Shown here piece after piece: positions 1-4,387 of a stretch of DNA of 6,314 nucleotides. The DNA lies in assembly GCA_012962365.1 (NCBI GenBank), contig DTXR01000658.1, forward strand, positions 1-6,314. Reading direction: 5' to 3'. The notes below the pieces were generated by a model that was not told where the DNA came from, did no database searches, and saw only the letters and a list, made by a program, of their open reading frames with translations. This stretch comes from Chromatiaceae bacterium (GTDB taxonomy: Bacteria > Pseudomonadota > Gammaproteobacteria > Chromatiales > Chromatiaceae). The stretch's first letter is position 1. Each line of letters opens with the position of its first letter. The translations under genes and the position numbers were made by a program.

Positions 1-251
1 ACATGGCGCATATCCACCTTCCCCTGGTGGGGGATGCCGTATACGGGGGGCGTCTGAAGCTGCCACGCGACGCCAGCGACGCCACCGTCTCCATACTGAA
101 GCATTTTTCCCGCCAGGCGCTGCATGCCCGGCGACTGAGCCTGCAGCATCCGGTCACGGGTGAATTCCTGTCCTGGGAGAGCCCCGTTCCCGCAGACTTG
201 TCTGCATTGATCGAACAACTGCGCACAGATAAGGCAGAACATGAGCGCTGA
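1..251 (+). CDS. rluD: Ribosomal large subunit pseudouridine synthase D, C-terminal end (partial)
   Basis: This is the last 82-83 codons of RluD, which isomerises uridines 1911, 1915 and 1917 in helix 69 of 23S rRNA. The gene runs in from the left; bases 1-2 are the end of a preceding codon. The fragment opens with MAHIHLPLVGDAVYGGR, matching the conserved RluA/RluD C-terminal motif (MAHI-hPLVGDpvYGG in E. coli). It continues with RQALHARRLSLQHPVTGE, the conserved strand near the end of the catalytic fold, then W-SPVP-DL-L as in RluD. The catalytic Asp and the N-terminal S4 domain lie outside the window. The stop (TGA 249-251) lies 11 nt inside pgeF, so the two are translationally coupled, and rluD followed by pgeF is the E. 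coli order. RluD is preferred over RluC or RluA mainly because of this neighbour. Confidence 0.9.
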   Translation, partial: MAHIHLPLVGDAVYGGRLKLPRDASDATVSILKHFSRQALHARRLSLQHPVTGEFLSWESPVPADLSALIEQLRTDKAEHER

Positions 252-981
252 CTGGATCACCCCCGACTGGCCGGCTCCGCAGAATGTGCGCGCCCTGAGC
301 ACCACACGCCAGGGCGGGGTCAGCCAGCCCCCCTGGGACAGCCTCAATCTGGGTGAGCATGTGGGTGATGATCCCCTCGATGTGCGGCGGAATCGCGCCC
401 GGTTGCGCTCTCTGGCCAGGCTGCCTGGCGAACCGTTGTGGCTGGAGCAGATACATGGCTGTGGCGTCCGTACCCATGAAAACACCAGCTGCCGCGCCGA
501 TGCCTGTTTCAGCAGGGCGCATGGCCAGGTTTGCGCGGTCATGACGGCAGACTGCCTGCCGGTGCTGCTGTGTGATCAAACCGGCAGCGCCGTCGCAGCC
601 GTACATGCCGGCTGGCGGGGTCTGGCGGGTGGTGTCGTGGAGCAGGCCTTGCATTGTTTCGCACAGCCGGCCTCGGCTATCATGGCCTGGCTGGGACCTG
701 CCATTGGCCCGGCGGCCTTCGAGGTAGGAGGTGATGTTCGGGATGCTTTCCTGCGCCAACACTCGCAGGCGGAAAGTGCATTTGTACCCCACGGGAGCGG
801 CAAATGGCTGGCCAACATCTATGGGCTTGCGCGGCAGCGCCTGCAGGCACAGGGCGTGAGCCGGATTTATGGTGGTGATTTTTGCACCTATACAGAATCT
901 ACGCGTTTTTTTTCGTACCGGCGTGATGGCAACACCGGTCGCATGGCCAGTCTGATCTGGCTGGAGAAAAGTCATGAATAA
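241..981 (+). CDS. pgeF: Peptidoglycan-editing factor PgeF / YfiH (laccase-domain family)
   Basis: A 246-residue protein (E. coli YfiH is 243) of the DUF152/LACC1 family, full length. Members are cytoplasmic metal-site enzymes; in E. coli PgeF removes wrongly incorporated amino acids (L-Ser in place of L-Ala) from peptidoglycan precursors, and homologues have purine nucleoside phosphorylase/adenosine deaminase activity. The three metal/catalytic residues are visible: His72 in QIHG, Cys105 in TADC and His122 in HAGWRG, close to E. coli His71, Cys107 and His124. The N-terminal TTRQGGVS and the C-terminal FFSYRRDGNTGRMAS are also family signatures. The ATG at 241 has an AAGG Shine-Dalgarno (231-234) and lies 11 nt inside rluD; the stop lies 8 nt inside the next gene. 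A run of eight T (906-913) encodes the Phe-Phe of FFSYRR. I am sure of the family; the physiological substrate here is inferred. Confidence 0.93.
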   Translation: MSADWITPDWPAPQNVRALSTTRQGGVSQPPWDSLNLGEHVGDDPLDVRRNRARLRSLARLPGEPLWLEQIHGCGVRTHENTSCRADACFSRAHGQVCAVMTADCLPVLLCDQTGSAVAAVHAGWRGLAGGVVEQALHCFAQPASAIMAWLGPAIGPAAFEVGGDVRDAFLRQHSQAESAFVPHGSGKWLANIYGLARQRLQAQGVSRIYGGDFCTYTESTRFFSYRRDGNTGRMASLIWLEKSHE

Positions 982-1498
982 CAACTGGTACATGTTGACA
1001 CTCACCGGAGAAGACCAGCCGGGCATCGTTGCCCGTGTCACCCAGGCTCTGTTCGATCGCGGCCTGAACCTGGGCGAAGCCTCCATGCTGCGCCTGGGGG
1101 GAAACTTCACCATCATGATGATGGTATCCGGCGAACTGGATGCCCGAACCCTGGAATCAGGCCTGGCGGATGTTGCCCGCAGCCTGAACCTGAGCCTGCA
1201 TATCGACCCCATGCAGGGCGGTTTGCACCGCCATGTGCCGCCCAATTTCATGGTGCGTGTCAGTGGTGCGGACAAGGCCGGCATCGTCGCCAAGGTGACC
1301 GGTGTGCTGGCGGAAGCCGGTTTCAATATTCTCGATCTGGAATCCGATGTGGCCGGCAGGGCGGAACAGCCCGTGTACATCATGCAGATCGCGGGGATCG
1401 CCAGCGTGCCTCTGGAAACACTGGAAGACGCGCTGAAGGCTTTGCGCTCGGAAGGCATCGATGTGAACATCTCACCTGTTGAAACGCTGGTGGGCTGA
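974..1498 (+). CDS. Two-ACT-domain protein, GcvR-like regulator
   Basis: A 174-residue protein made of two tandem ACT domains: roughly residues 6-75 with ligand-loop motif GEDQPGIVARVTQAL (12-26), and roughly residues 93-168 with GADKAGIVAKVTGVL (98-112). Both carry the D-x-x-GIVA-x-VT pattern of ACT loops that bind amino acids at domain interfaces. The architecture and size match GcvR (190 residues in E. coli), which binds GcvA and, responding to glycine, represses the glycine cleavage operon. There is no DNA-binding domain, so if it regulates transcription it must do so through a partner. The ATG overlaps the end of pgeF by 8 nt and has a strong GGAG (963-966) seven bases upstream. No gcv gene is in view, so the glycine role is not supported by context, and no symbol is assigned. 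It could be a generic ACT-domain sensor. Confidence 0.82.
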   Translation: MNNNWYMLTLTGEDQPGIVARVTQALFDRGLNLGEASMLRLGGNFTIMMMVSGELDARTLESGLADVARSLNLSLHIDPMQGGLHRHVPPNFMVRVSGADKAGIVAKVTGVLAEAGFNILDLESDVAGRAEQPVYIMQIAGIASVPLETLEDALKALRSEGIDVNISPVETLVG

Positions 1499-1501
1499 TT
1501 C

Positions 1502-2005
1502 GTGGACGCATTGCCCATACTCACCATTCCGGACGACAGGCTGAAGCAACCCTCCGAGCCGGTTACCGAATTCGATGACCGGTTGCGCCAGTTCATCGGG
1601 CAGCTGGAATCGACCCGTCAGCAGGGGCCGGGCGCCGTAGGCATCGCCGCGCCCCAGGTCGGGCATTTCCGGCGCATCGCCATCGTGGACTGCTCGGCTA
1701 CCCGCAAGCCCGTGCCCAATCATGGCAACCTGGTGCTCATCAACCCGGAGATCACCCACTGGGAGGGTTACGAGATCGGCCGCGAAGGCTGCCTGTCTGT
1801 GCCGGATTACACCGGCAACGTGATACGCGCAACCCGGATCAGGCTCAAGGCGCAAGATGTGCAGGGGGAGGAACAGGAATACGAGATGGAAGGCTATGAA
1901 GCCCGGGCCGCGCAGCACGAAATCGACCACCTGGACGGCATCCTGTTCATCGACCGGGTGGTAAGCCGCCGCACGGATTTATTCAAACGAAAGGTATATC
2001 GCTGA
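1502..2005 (+). CDS. def: Peptide deformylase
   Basis: A 167-residue metalloenzyme that removes the N-formyl group from nascent proteins at the ribosome exit. All three catalytic motifs are present. Motif 1 is AVGIAAPQ (45-52), with Ala in place of the usual first Gly of GxGxAAxQ. Motif 2 is EGCLS (95-99), whose Cys97 is a metal ligand. Motif 3 is QHEIDHLDG (138-146), with ligands His139 and His143 and catalytic Glu140. Length is that of E. coli Def (169). Translation starts at GTG 1502, three bases after the preceding stop, with a weak GGTGGG (1489-1494) upstream. This start puts the usual Def N-terminus (LPILTIPDDRL) right after the initiator. The stop TGA shares one base with the next ATG. 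There is no fmt gene beside it, unlike the classical def-fmt pair, so this may be a second deformylase in the genome. Confidence 0.94.
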   Translation: MDALPILTIPDDRLKQPSEPVTEFDDRLRQFIGQLESTRQQGPGAVGIAAPQVGHFRRIAIVDCSATRKPVPNHGNLVLINPEITHWEGYEIGREGCLSVPDYTGNVIRATRIRLKAQDVQGEEQEYEMEGYEARAAQHEIDHLDGILFIDRVVSRRTDLFKRKVYR

Positions 2006-2670
2006 TGAACGTCATCGAAGCCATCGAAAGCCGGATCTCAACCCGCGCCTACCTGGACAAGCCGGTAGGGAAGGACAGGATCAAAAAGCTGCTCGACGCC
2101 GCCCGCTGGGCGCCTTCGGGCGTGAACACCCAGCCCTGGCAGGTCGCCGTGGTGCAGGGGGAAAAGCTGCGGCAACTCAGCGATGCCTTTCTGCGGCGGG
2201 CTGAAGCGGGCGTAAAGCCTGCGCCGGATTACGCTTACTACCCGGGTGAGTGGGTGATTCCATACAAGGCGCGCCGTTTCAGGTGTGGCATGGATCTGTA
2301 CAAAGCGCTGGGTATCGGCAGGGAAGACAAGGAAAAACGGCGGCAGGCCGCCCTCGACAACTACCGTTTTTTCGGCGCGCCGGTGAGCCTGTTCTTTTTC
2401 ATGGACAAGGCATTGGGCAAAGGCTCCTGGCTGGACATGGGCATGTTCATCCAATCGGTAATGCTGGCCGCGCGGGAATATGGCCTGGGCAGTTGTCCCC
2501 AGGCATCGACGGCGGATTATCCCGATGTCGTGCGGGAGAAACTCGGGGTACCCGATCAGAACCTGTTGCTGTGCGGCATGGCCCTGGGCTATCCGGATGA
2601 CACTCACCCGGTGAATCAATACCGCACCCTTCGGGAGGAGGTGGATGCGTTCACCTCCTGGTTCGAATGA
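2005..2670 (+). CDS. FMN-dependent nitroreductase family protein
   Basis: A 221-residue flavoprotein of the NfsB/FRase I-like nitroreductase superfamily, homodimeric with FMN at the interface in characterised members; they use NAD(P)H to reduce nitro groups, quinones or other acceptors. Seen here: the N-terminal phosphate-binding SRISTRAY (9-16, Arg10, Ser12, Arg14), the APSGVNTQPW segment (36-45) that contacts the flavin, and the C-terminal GMALGYPD followed by a basic stretch. The APSGVNTQPW sequence and length resemble the PnbA/NfnB-type branch rather than BluB. ATG 2005 overlaps the def stop by one base (TGATG), with AAAGG (1990-1994) upstream, so it is translationally coupled to def. It is the last gene of the block; a hairpin follows at 2749. 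Physiological substrate unknown. Confidence 0.88.
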   Translation: MNVIEAIESRISTRAYLDKPVGKDRIKKLLDAARWAPSGVNTQPWQVAVVQGEKLRQLSDAFLRRAEAGVKPAPDYAYYPGEWVIPYKARRFRCGMDLYKALGIGREDKEKRRQAALDNYRFFGAPVSLFFFMDKALGKGSWLDMGMFIQSVMLAAREYGLGSCPQASTADYPDVVREKLGVPDQNLLLCGMALGYPDDTHPVNQYRTLREEVDAFTSWFE

Positions 2671-2748
2671 TCGCTGAAGAAGCCGTTAGAAACCAGGGAA
2701 TAGCCTGAACGGCGCTTGCTCGACGGGTTAAATGGTTCTGGATGTATT

Positions 2749-2771
2749 CCCCCGGGCGGGTGGCCCGGGGG
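2749..2771. terminator. GC-rich hairpin between convergent genes, possible shared terminator
   Basis: A perfect 9-bp inverted repeat, CCCCCGGGC / GCCCGGGGG, with a 5-base loop (GGGTG). It lies 78 bases after the nitroreductase stop and 16 bases after the stop of the - strand gene (TAG at 2788-2790). On the + strand the T-run (2791-2795) begins about 19 bases past the stem, and on the - strand no T-run follows, so it is not a canonical intrinsic terminator. It may work bidirectionally as a strong stem or as a 3' end stabiliser. Confidence 0.5.
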
Positions 2772-2787
2772 CGCAGGCGAAAGCGGC

Positions 2788-3822
2788 CTATTTTTCCATC
2801 TTCGGCGCATCCACCTTATGCACTTTCGGGTCGAATTCCTCGATCTTCCCCAGCAATTCCGCCGCAGCGCTCATGTTCTGGCGCAGGGCCTCGCGGGTGC
2901 TGCCCTGCATACGCGCCCAGCGGCTCAGGGCCGTGTAGCGGGCCAGCGCCGGCTGTTCCGCGATGGCCTGGCGATGATCCGCCATGGACGGAATGCGCGC
3001 CTCGCCGTTGACCAGTTTGGCGCTGCCGCGGGTGTAGGTGGCCACCTCGTCGCCCTCGGGGGCGGTGTACACGATAACCTCATCGGCGTTCTCCGGGTGG
3101 TTCTGCACGAAATTGACCGTGCCGTTGCCGTAGATCTTGTAGGTGGAATGGCTCACCCGAGCATAGCCGCTGTTGTCAAGATCCACGAAACGGCCGCCTC
3201 CGAAGTTGCCGAAGCCCCGTATTCCATAGTCACCGTAGCCCACCTGAGCATAGCCGCTGTTGTCACGATCCTTGAAATAGCCGCCCATCTCGTTGCCGTA
3301 GCCCAGTATTCCATAGTGACCGGCGCCCACATAGGCATAGCCGCTGCCGTTGCTATCCTTGAAATAGCCGCCTGCGGTGTTGCCCGTTCCTTCAACGCCA
3401 TAGCCATCGCTGCTGGTGTTGGTGGCCTGAATCAGCCCGGCTGGGTTGCCGGATGCCCCGGCGCTGCCGCTGAGCGCCAGGGGGATGTCCAGGTTCAGGG
3501 TGACATCGCCGCTCGTGCCGCCGCCATTGAGGCCGGTGCCGGCATTCACGGCAGTGATGTCACCGCCCGGTACGCCACCCACCTGGGTATCCACATAGGC
3601 TTTGGTGGCGGCATCCTGAGCGGCTGCGGGATCGGCCAGGTGGGTGATGCTGTTGCCGTCCATGTTCAAGTCGTTGCCGGATGCAAAGGTAACGCCCGGC
3701 GTACCGGCTGCTGCGATGACGCGGCGCCCCAGGGGCTTGTCATCCGCATACATTTCCATCCACATCCCGTCCGGGCTTTCGGTGGCTGGCAGTTCGGTAA
3801 ACCTGACGCTGAGCACCGTCAT
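2788..3822 (-). CDS. Tail-fibre-like repeat protein, probably 5'-truncated
   Basis: A 344-residue protein, function unknown. In order: residues 1-46, a beta-rich stretch ending MWMEMYADDKPLGRRVIAAA, which resembles the end of the Ig-like domain that usually follows the signal peptide in such proteins; 58-79, NSITHLADP-DAATKAYVDTQ, the linker typical of phage tail-fibre and related surface proteins; 87-122, a Gly/Thr-rich segment (ITAVNAGTGLNGGGTSGDVT); 141-227, three 29-residue Gly/Tyr repeats; 235-277, a conserved-looking module (NFVQNHPEN...VIVYTAPEGDEV...YTRGSAKL-NGEARI); and 280-344, a charged helical tail. No signal peptide, membrane segment or cysteine was seen. ATG 3822 lacks a clear Shine-Dalgarno, and the same frame stays coding-like upstream through a TAG (3865-3867), so this ORF is probably a remnant. 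It is convergent with the operon and divergent from clpB. Extracellular or fibrous location is an inference from composition and architecture. Confidence 0.75.
   Translation of the reverse strand: MTVLSVRFTELPATESPDGMWMEMYADDKPLGRRVIAAAGTPGVTFASGNDLNMDGNSITHLADPAAAQDAATKAYVDTQVGGVPGGDITAVNAGTGLNGGGTSGDVTLNLDIPLALSGSAGASGNPAGLIQATNTSSDGYGVEGTGNTAGGYFKDSNGSGYAYVGAGHYGILGYGNEMGGYFKDRDNSGYAQVGYGDYGIRGFGNFGGGRFVDLDNSGYARVSHSTYKIYGNGTVNFVQNHPENADEVIVYTAPEGDEVATYTRGSAKLVNGEARIPSMADHRQAIAEQPALARYTALSRWARMQGSTREALRQNMSAAAELLGKIEEFDPKVHKVDAPKMEK
3142..3402 (-). repeat. Three tandem 87-bp (29-residue) Gly/Tyr repeats
   Basis: Three head-to-tail copies with no length change: 3316-3402, 3229-3315 and 3142-3228, read on the - strand. 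The consensus is YGI-GYGN--GGYFKD followed by --NSGYA-VG-GD. Copies 1 and 2 are closest (both keep GGYFKD and SGYA); copy 3, nearest the C-terminus, has drifted (GGRFVDLDNSGYARV) and leads into YKIYGNGTV, the start of a lost or degenerate fourth copy. The regular spacing of Gly and aromatic residues suggests a beta-solenoid or trimeric fibre shaft. Copy-number change by slippage or recombination is plausible. Confidence 0.9.
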
Positions 3823-3996
3823 ATCTGGCGTTTGCGCGAGTTGCCATTCGTCGGGGAAGAAAATCTATTGTGCCACCGGCGTTGTTGCGTCTTCGCTGTC
3901 ATACAGCATCACCGCCAGGGTGTTTATTTCCCCTACCAAAGGCTGTGCATTCAGCTGCTTGCGTAACAGCAAACCTTCCTCCGCCCACGCTGTTTT
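3823..3996 (-). pseudogene. Disrupted 5' extension of the tail-fibre-like gene (in-frame amber)
   Basis: Reading the frame of the 344-residue protein upstream gives IFFPDEWQLAQTPD directly before its Met. A TAG (3867-3865) precedes that, and before it are 43 further sense codons including GLLLRKQLNAQPLVGEIN and TLAVMLYDSEDATTPVAQ, back to a TGA at 3999-3997. The stretch reads like protein: it looks like the start of the Ig-like domain whose second half opens the downstream ORF, and by my count 26 of 43 codons end in G or C. There is no signal peptide in this frame. An ATG at 4000 is one base out of frame, and loss of one A from the A5 run right after it would restore MKTAWAEEGLL. Alternatives are an authentic short start at 3822 with this region merely ancestral, amber readthrough, or a sequencing error at the TAG. 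Confidence 0.5.
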
Positions 3997-4053
3997 TCAT
4001 TCCGGGAATCATCTTCCCGACAGGGCATCCGCAAGCCACCTCTCTCTTTGATA

Positions 4054-4082
4054 TTTATAGACAATATCGATACCGTTGTTGA
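4054..4082 (-). promoter_or_regulatory. Candidate sigma-70 promoter facing the repeat gene
   Basis: On the - strand, TCAACA (4082-4077) is followed after 17 bases by TATAAA (4059-4054). The -35 matches TTGACA at 4 of 6 positions and the -10 is TATAAA. Transcription would start near 4047, about 225 bases upstream of the ATG at 3822 and just before a purine-rich AAAGAGAGAGG, consistent with a longer ancestral gene. This is a weak, pattern-only prediction in AT-richer DNA. Confidence 0.25.
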
Positions 4083-4099
4083 CGTGAAAAGCGATGTTT

Positions 4100-4113
4100 T
4101 TGACGCAAATCAA
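4100..4113. promoter_or_regulatory. FNR/CRP-family-like palindrome
   Basis: TTGACGCAAATCAA matches the FNR/ANR/DNR box TTGAT-N4-ATCAA at 9 of 10 defined positions (C for T at position 5). Its centre is about 59 bases upstream of the predicted - strand start near 4047, close to the class I activator position (-61.5). It lies roughly 250 bases upstream of the clpB start, too far for classical control of that gene. Single short-motif matches occur by chance, so this is only a candidate. Confidence 0.35.
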
Positions 4114-4326
4114 ACGCGGAGATGATCGGCGGGTAAAGGCGGGGTATTCGCAAGATGGAAGGCAAAAGACGGGATAAACCTTGAGCAGATATTGGAACCA
4201 ATGTGTCTCCTGTTCCTCTGTACTGGGGAGCGTTACCTGGTGTTTTTCTTGGCTCCATAGAGTGCTTCGCATTCGGGCAGGTTGTTGTACTTGCGCCCAG
4301 GGTGGCTGATGAGTTGAACTCCAGTG

Positions 4327-4354
4327 TTGAAATATTCTCCTTCATCCCCATTTA
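4327..4354 (+). promoter_or_regulatory. Sigma-32 (heat-shock) promoter of clpB
   Basis: TTGAAA (4327-4332), a 13-base spacer, then CCCCATTTA (4346-4354). This fits the RpoH consensus CTTGAAA-N11-16-CCCCATnT, with only the optional leading C replaced by G. Transcription would start near 4361, giving a leader of about 27 bases before the clpB ATG. clpB is a classical sigma-32 regulon member, so motif and gene agree. No CIRCE element was seen, arguing against HrcA control here. Confidence 0.88.
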
Positions 4355-4373
4355 ACAGCCATCAAGACTTTAT

Positions 4374-4378
4374 GGGAG
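4374..4378 (+). promoter_or_regulatory. Ribosome binding site of clpB
   Basis: GGGAG lies nine bases before ATG 4388 and decides this start over the ATG at 4394, which would be 15 bases away. Starting at 4388 also gives [10 protein letters not shown], matching MRLDRLTNKF of E. coli ClpB. Confidence 0.75.
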
Positions 4379-4387
4379 CCGACCGAA

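Larger units (their letters stand above)
3997..4326. other. Intergenic region without a convincing gene
   Basis: This 330-base stretch separates the - strand repeat gene from clpB. It is visibly AT-richer than the flanks. Short open stretches exist on both strands, but none has a recognisable product, a good ribosome binding site and coding-like codon use together. It contains a 6-bp inverted repeat CGGGAA-TCATC-TTCCCG (4003-4019), an FNR-like palindrome (4100-4113) and a possible promoter facing the repeat gene. No tRNA, riboswitch, insertion sequence or attachment site was seen. Confidence 0.6.

Noticed and set aside
154..1596. 480-codon open frame on the - strand opposite rluD, pgeF, the ACT gene and def
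   Set aside because: It lies antisense to four well-supported genes with clear motifs, has a low-complexity, Arg/Pro/Ser-rich translation without a recognisable fold, and arises from GC-rich codon bias.
2758..2800. Canonical rho-independent terminator for the + strand operon
   Set aside because: The T-run begins about 19 bases after the stem and is part of the opposing gene's last codons, so the classic stem-plus-U-tract arrangement is not met.
3142..3402. CRISPR array in the 87-bp periodic region
   Set aside because: The unit is an exact multiple of three, lies within an open frame, diverges along its whole length, and shows no constant-repeat/variable-spacer structure.
2716..3966. 416-codon open frame on the + strand across the repeat gene
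   Set aside because: Its translation is an Ala/Gly/Val/His-rich mirror of the - strand repeats (including an artificial repeat). The - strand frame carries the tail-fibre linker and repeat pattern, so the + frame is a shadow.
4009..4272. 87-codon open frame on the - strand, in the same frame as the repeat gene
   Set aside because: Sharing the frame is suggestive of a longer ancestral gene, but the translation has no signal peptide or domain, codon use is unlike the flanking genes, and two TGA codons separate it from the coding-like part.
4233..4361. Protein-like stretch on the - strand opposite the clpB promoter (ends in LPECEALYGAKKNTR)
   Set aside because: Bounded by stops after 42 codons, lacks a start with a ribosome site, overlaps the sigma-32 promoter, and matches no family I recognise. 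A BLASTX of this segment hitting the C-terminus of a known family would revive it as a gene remnant.
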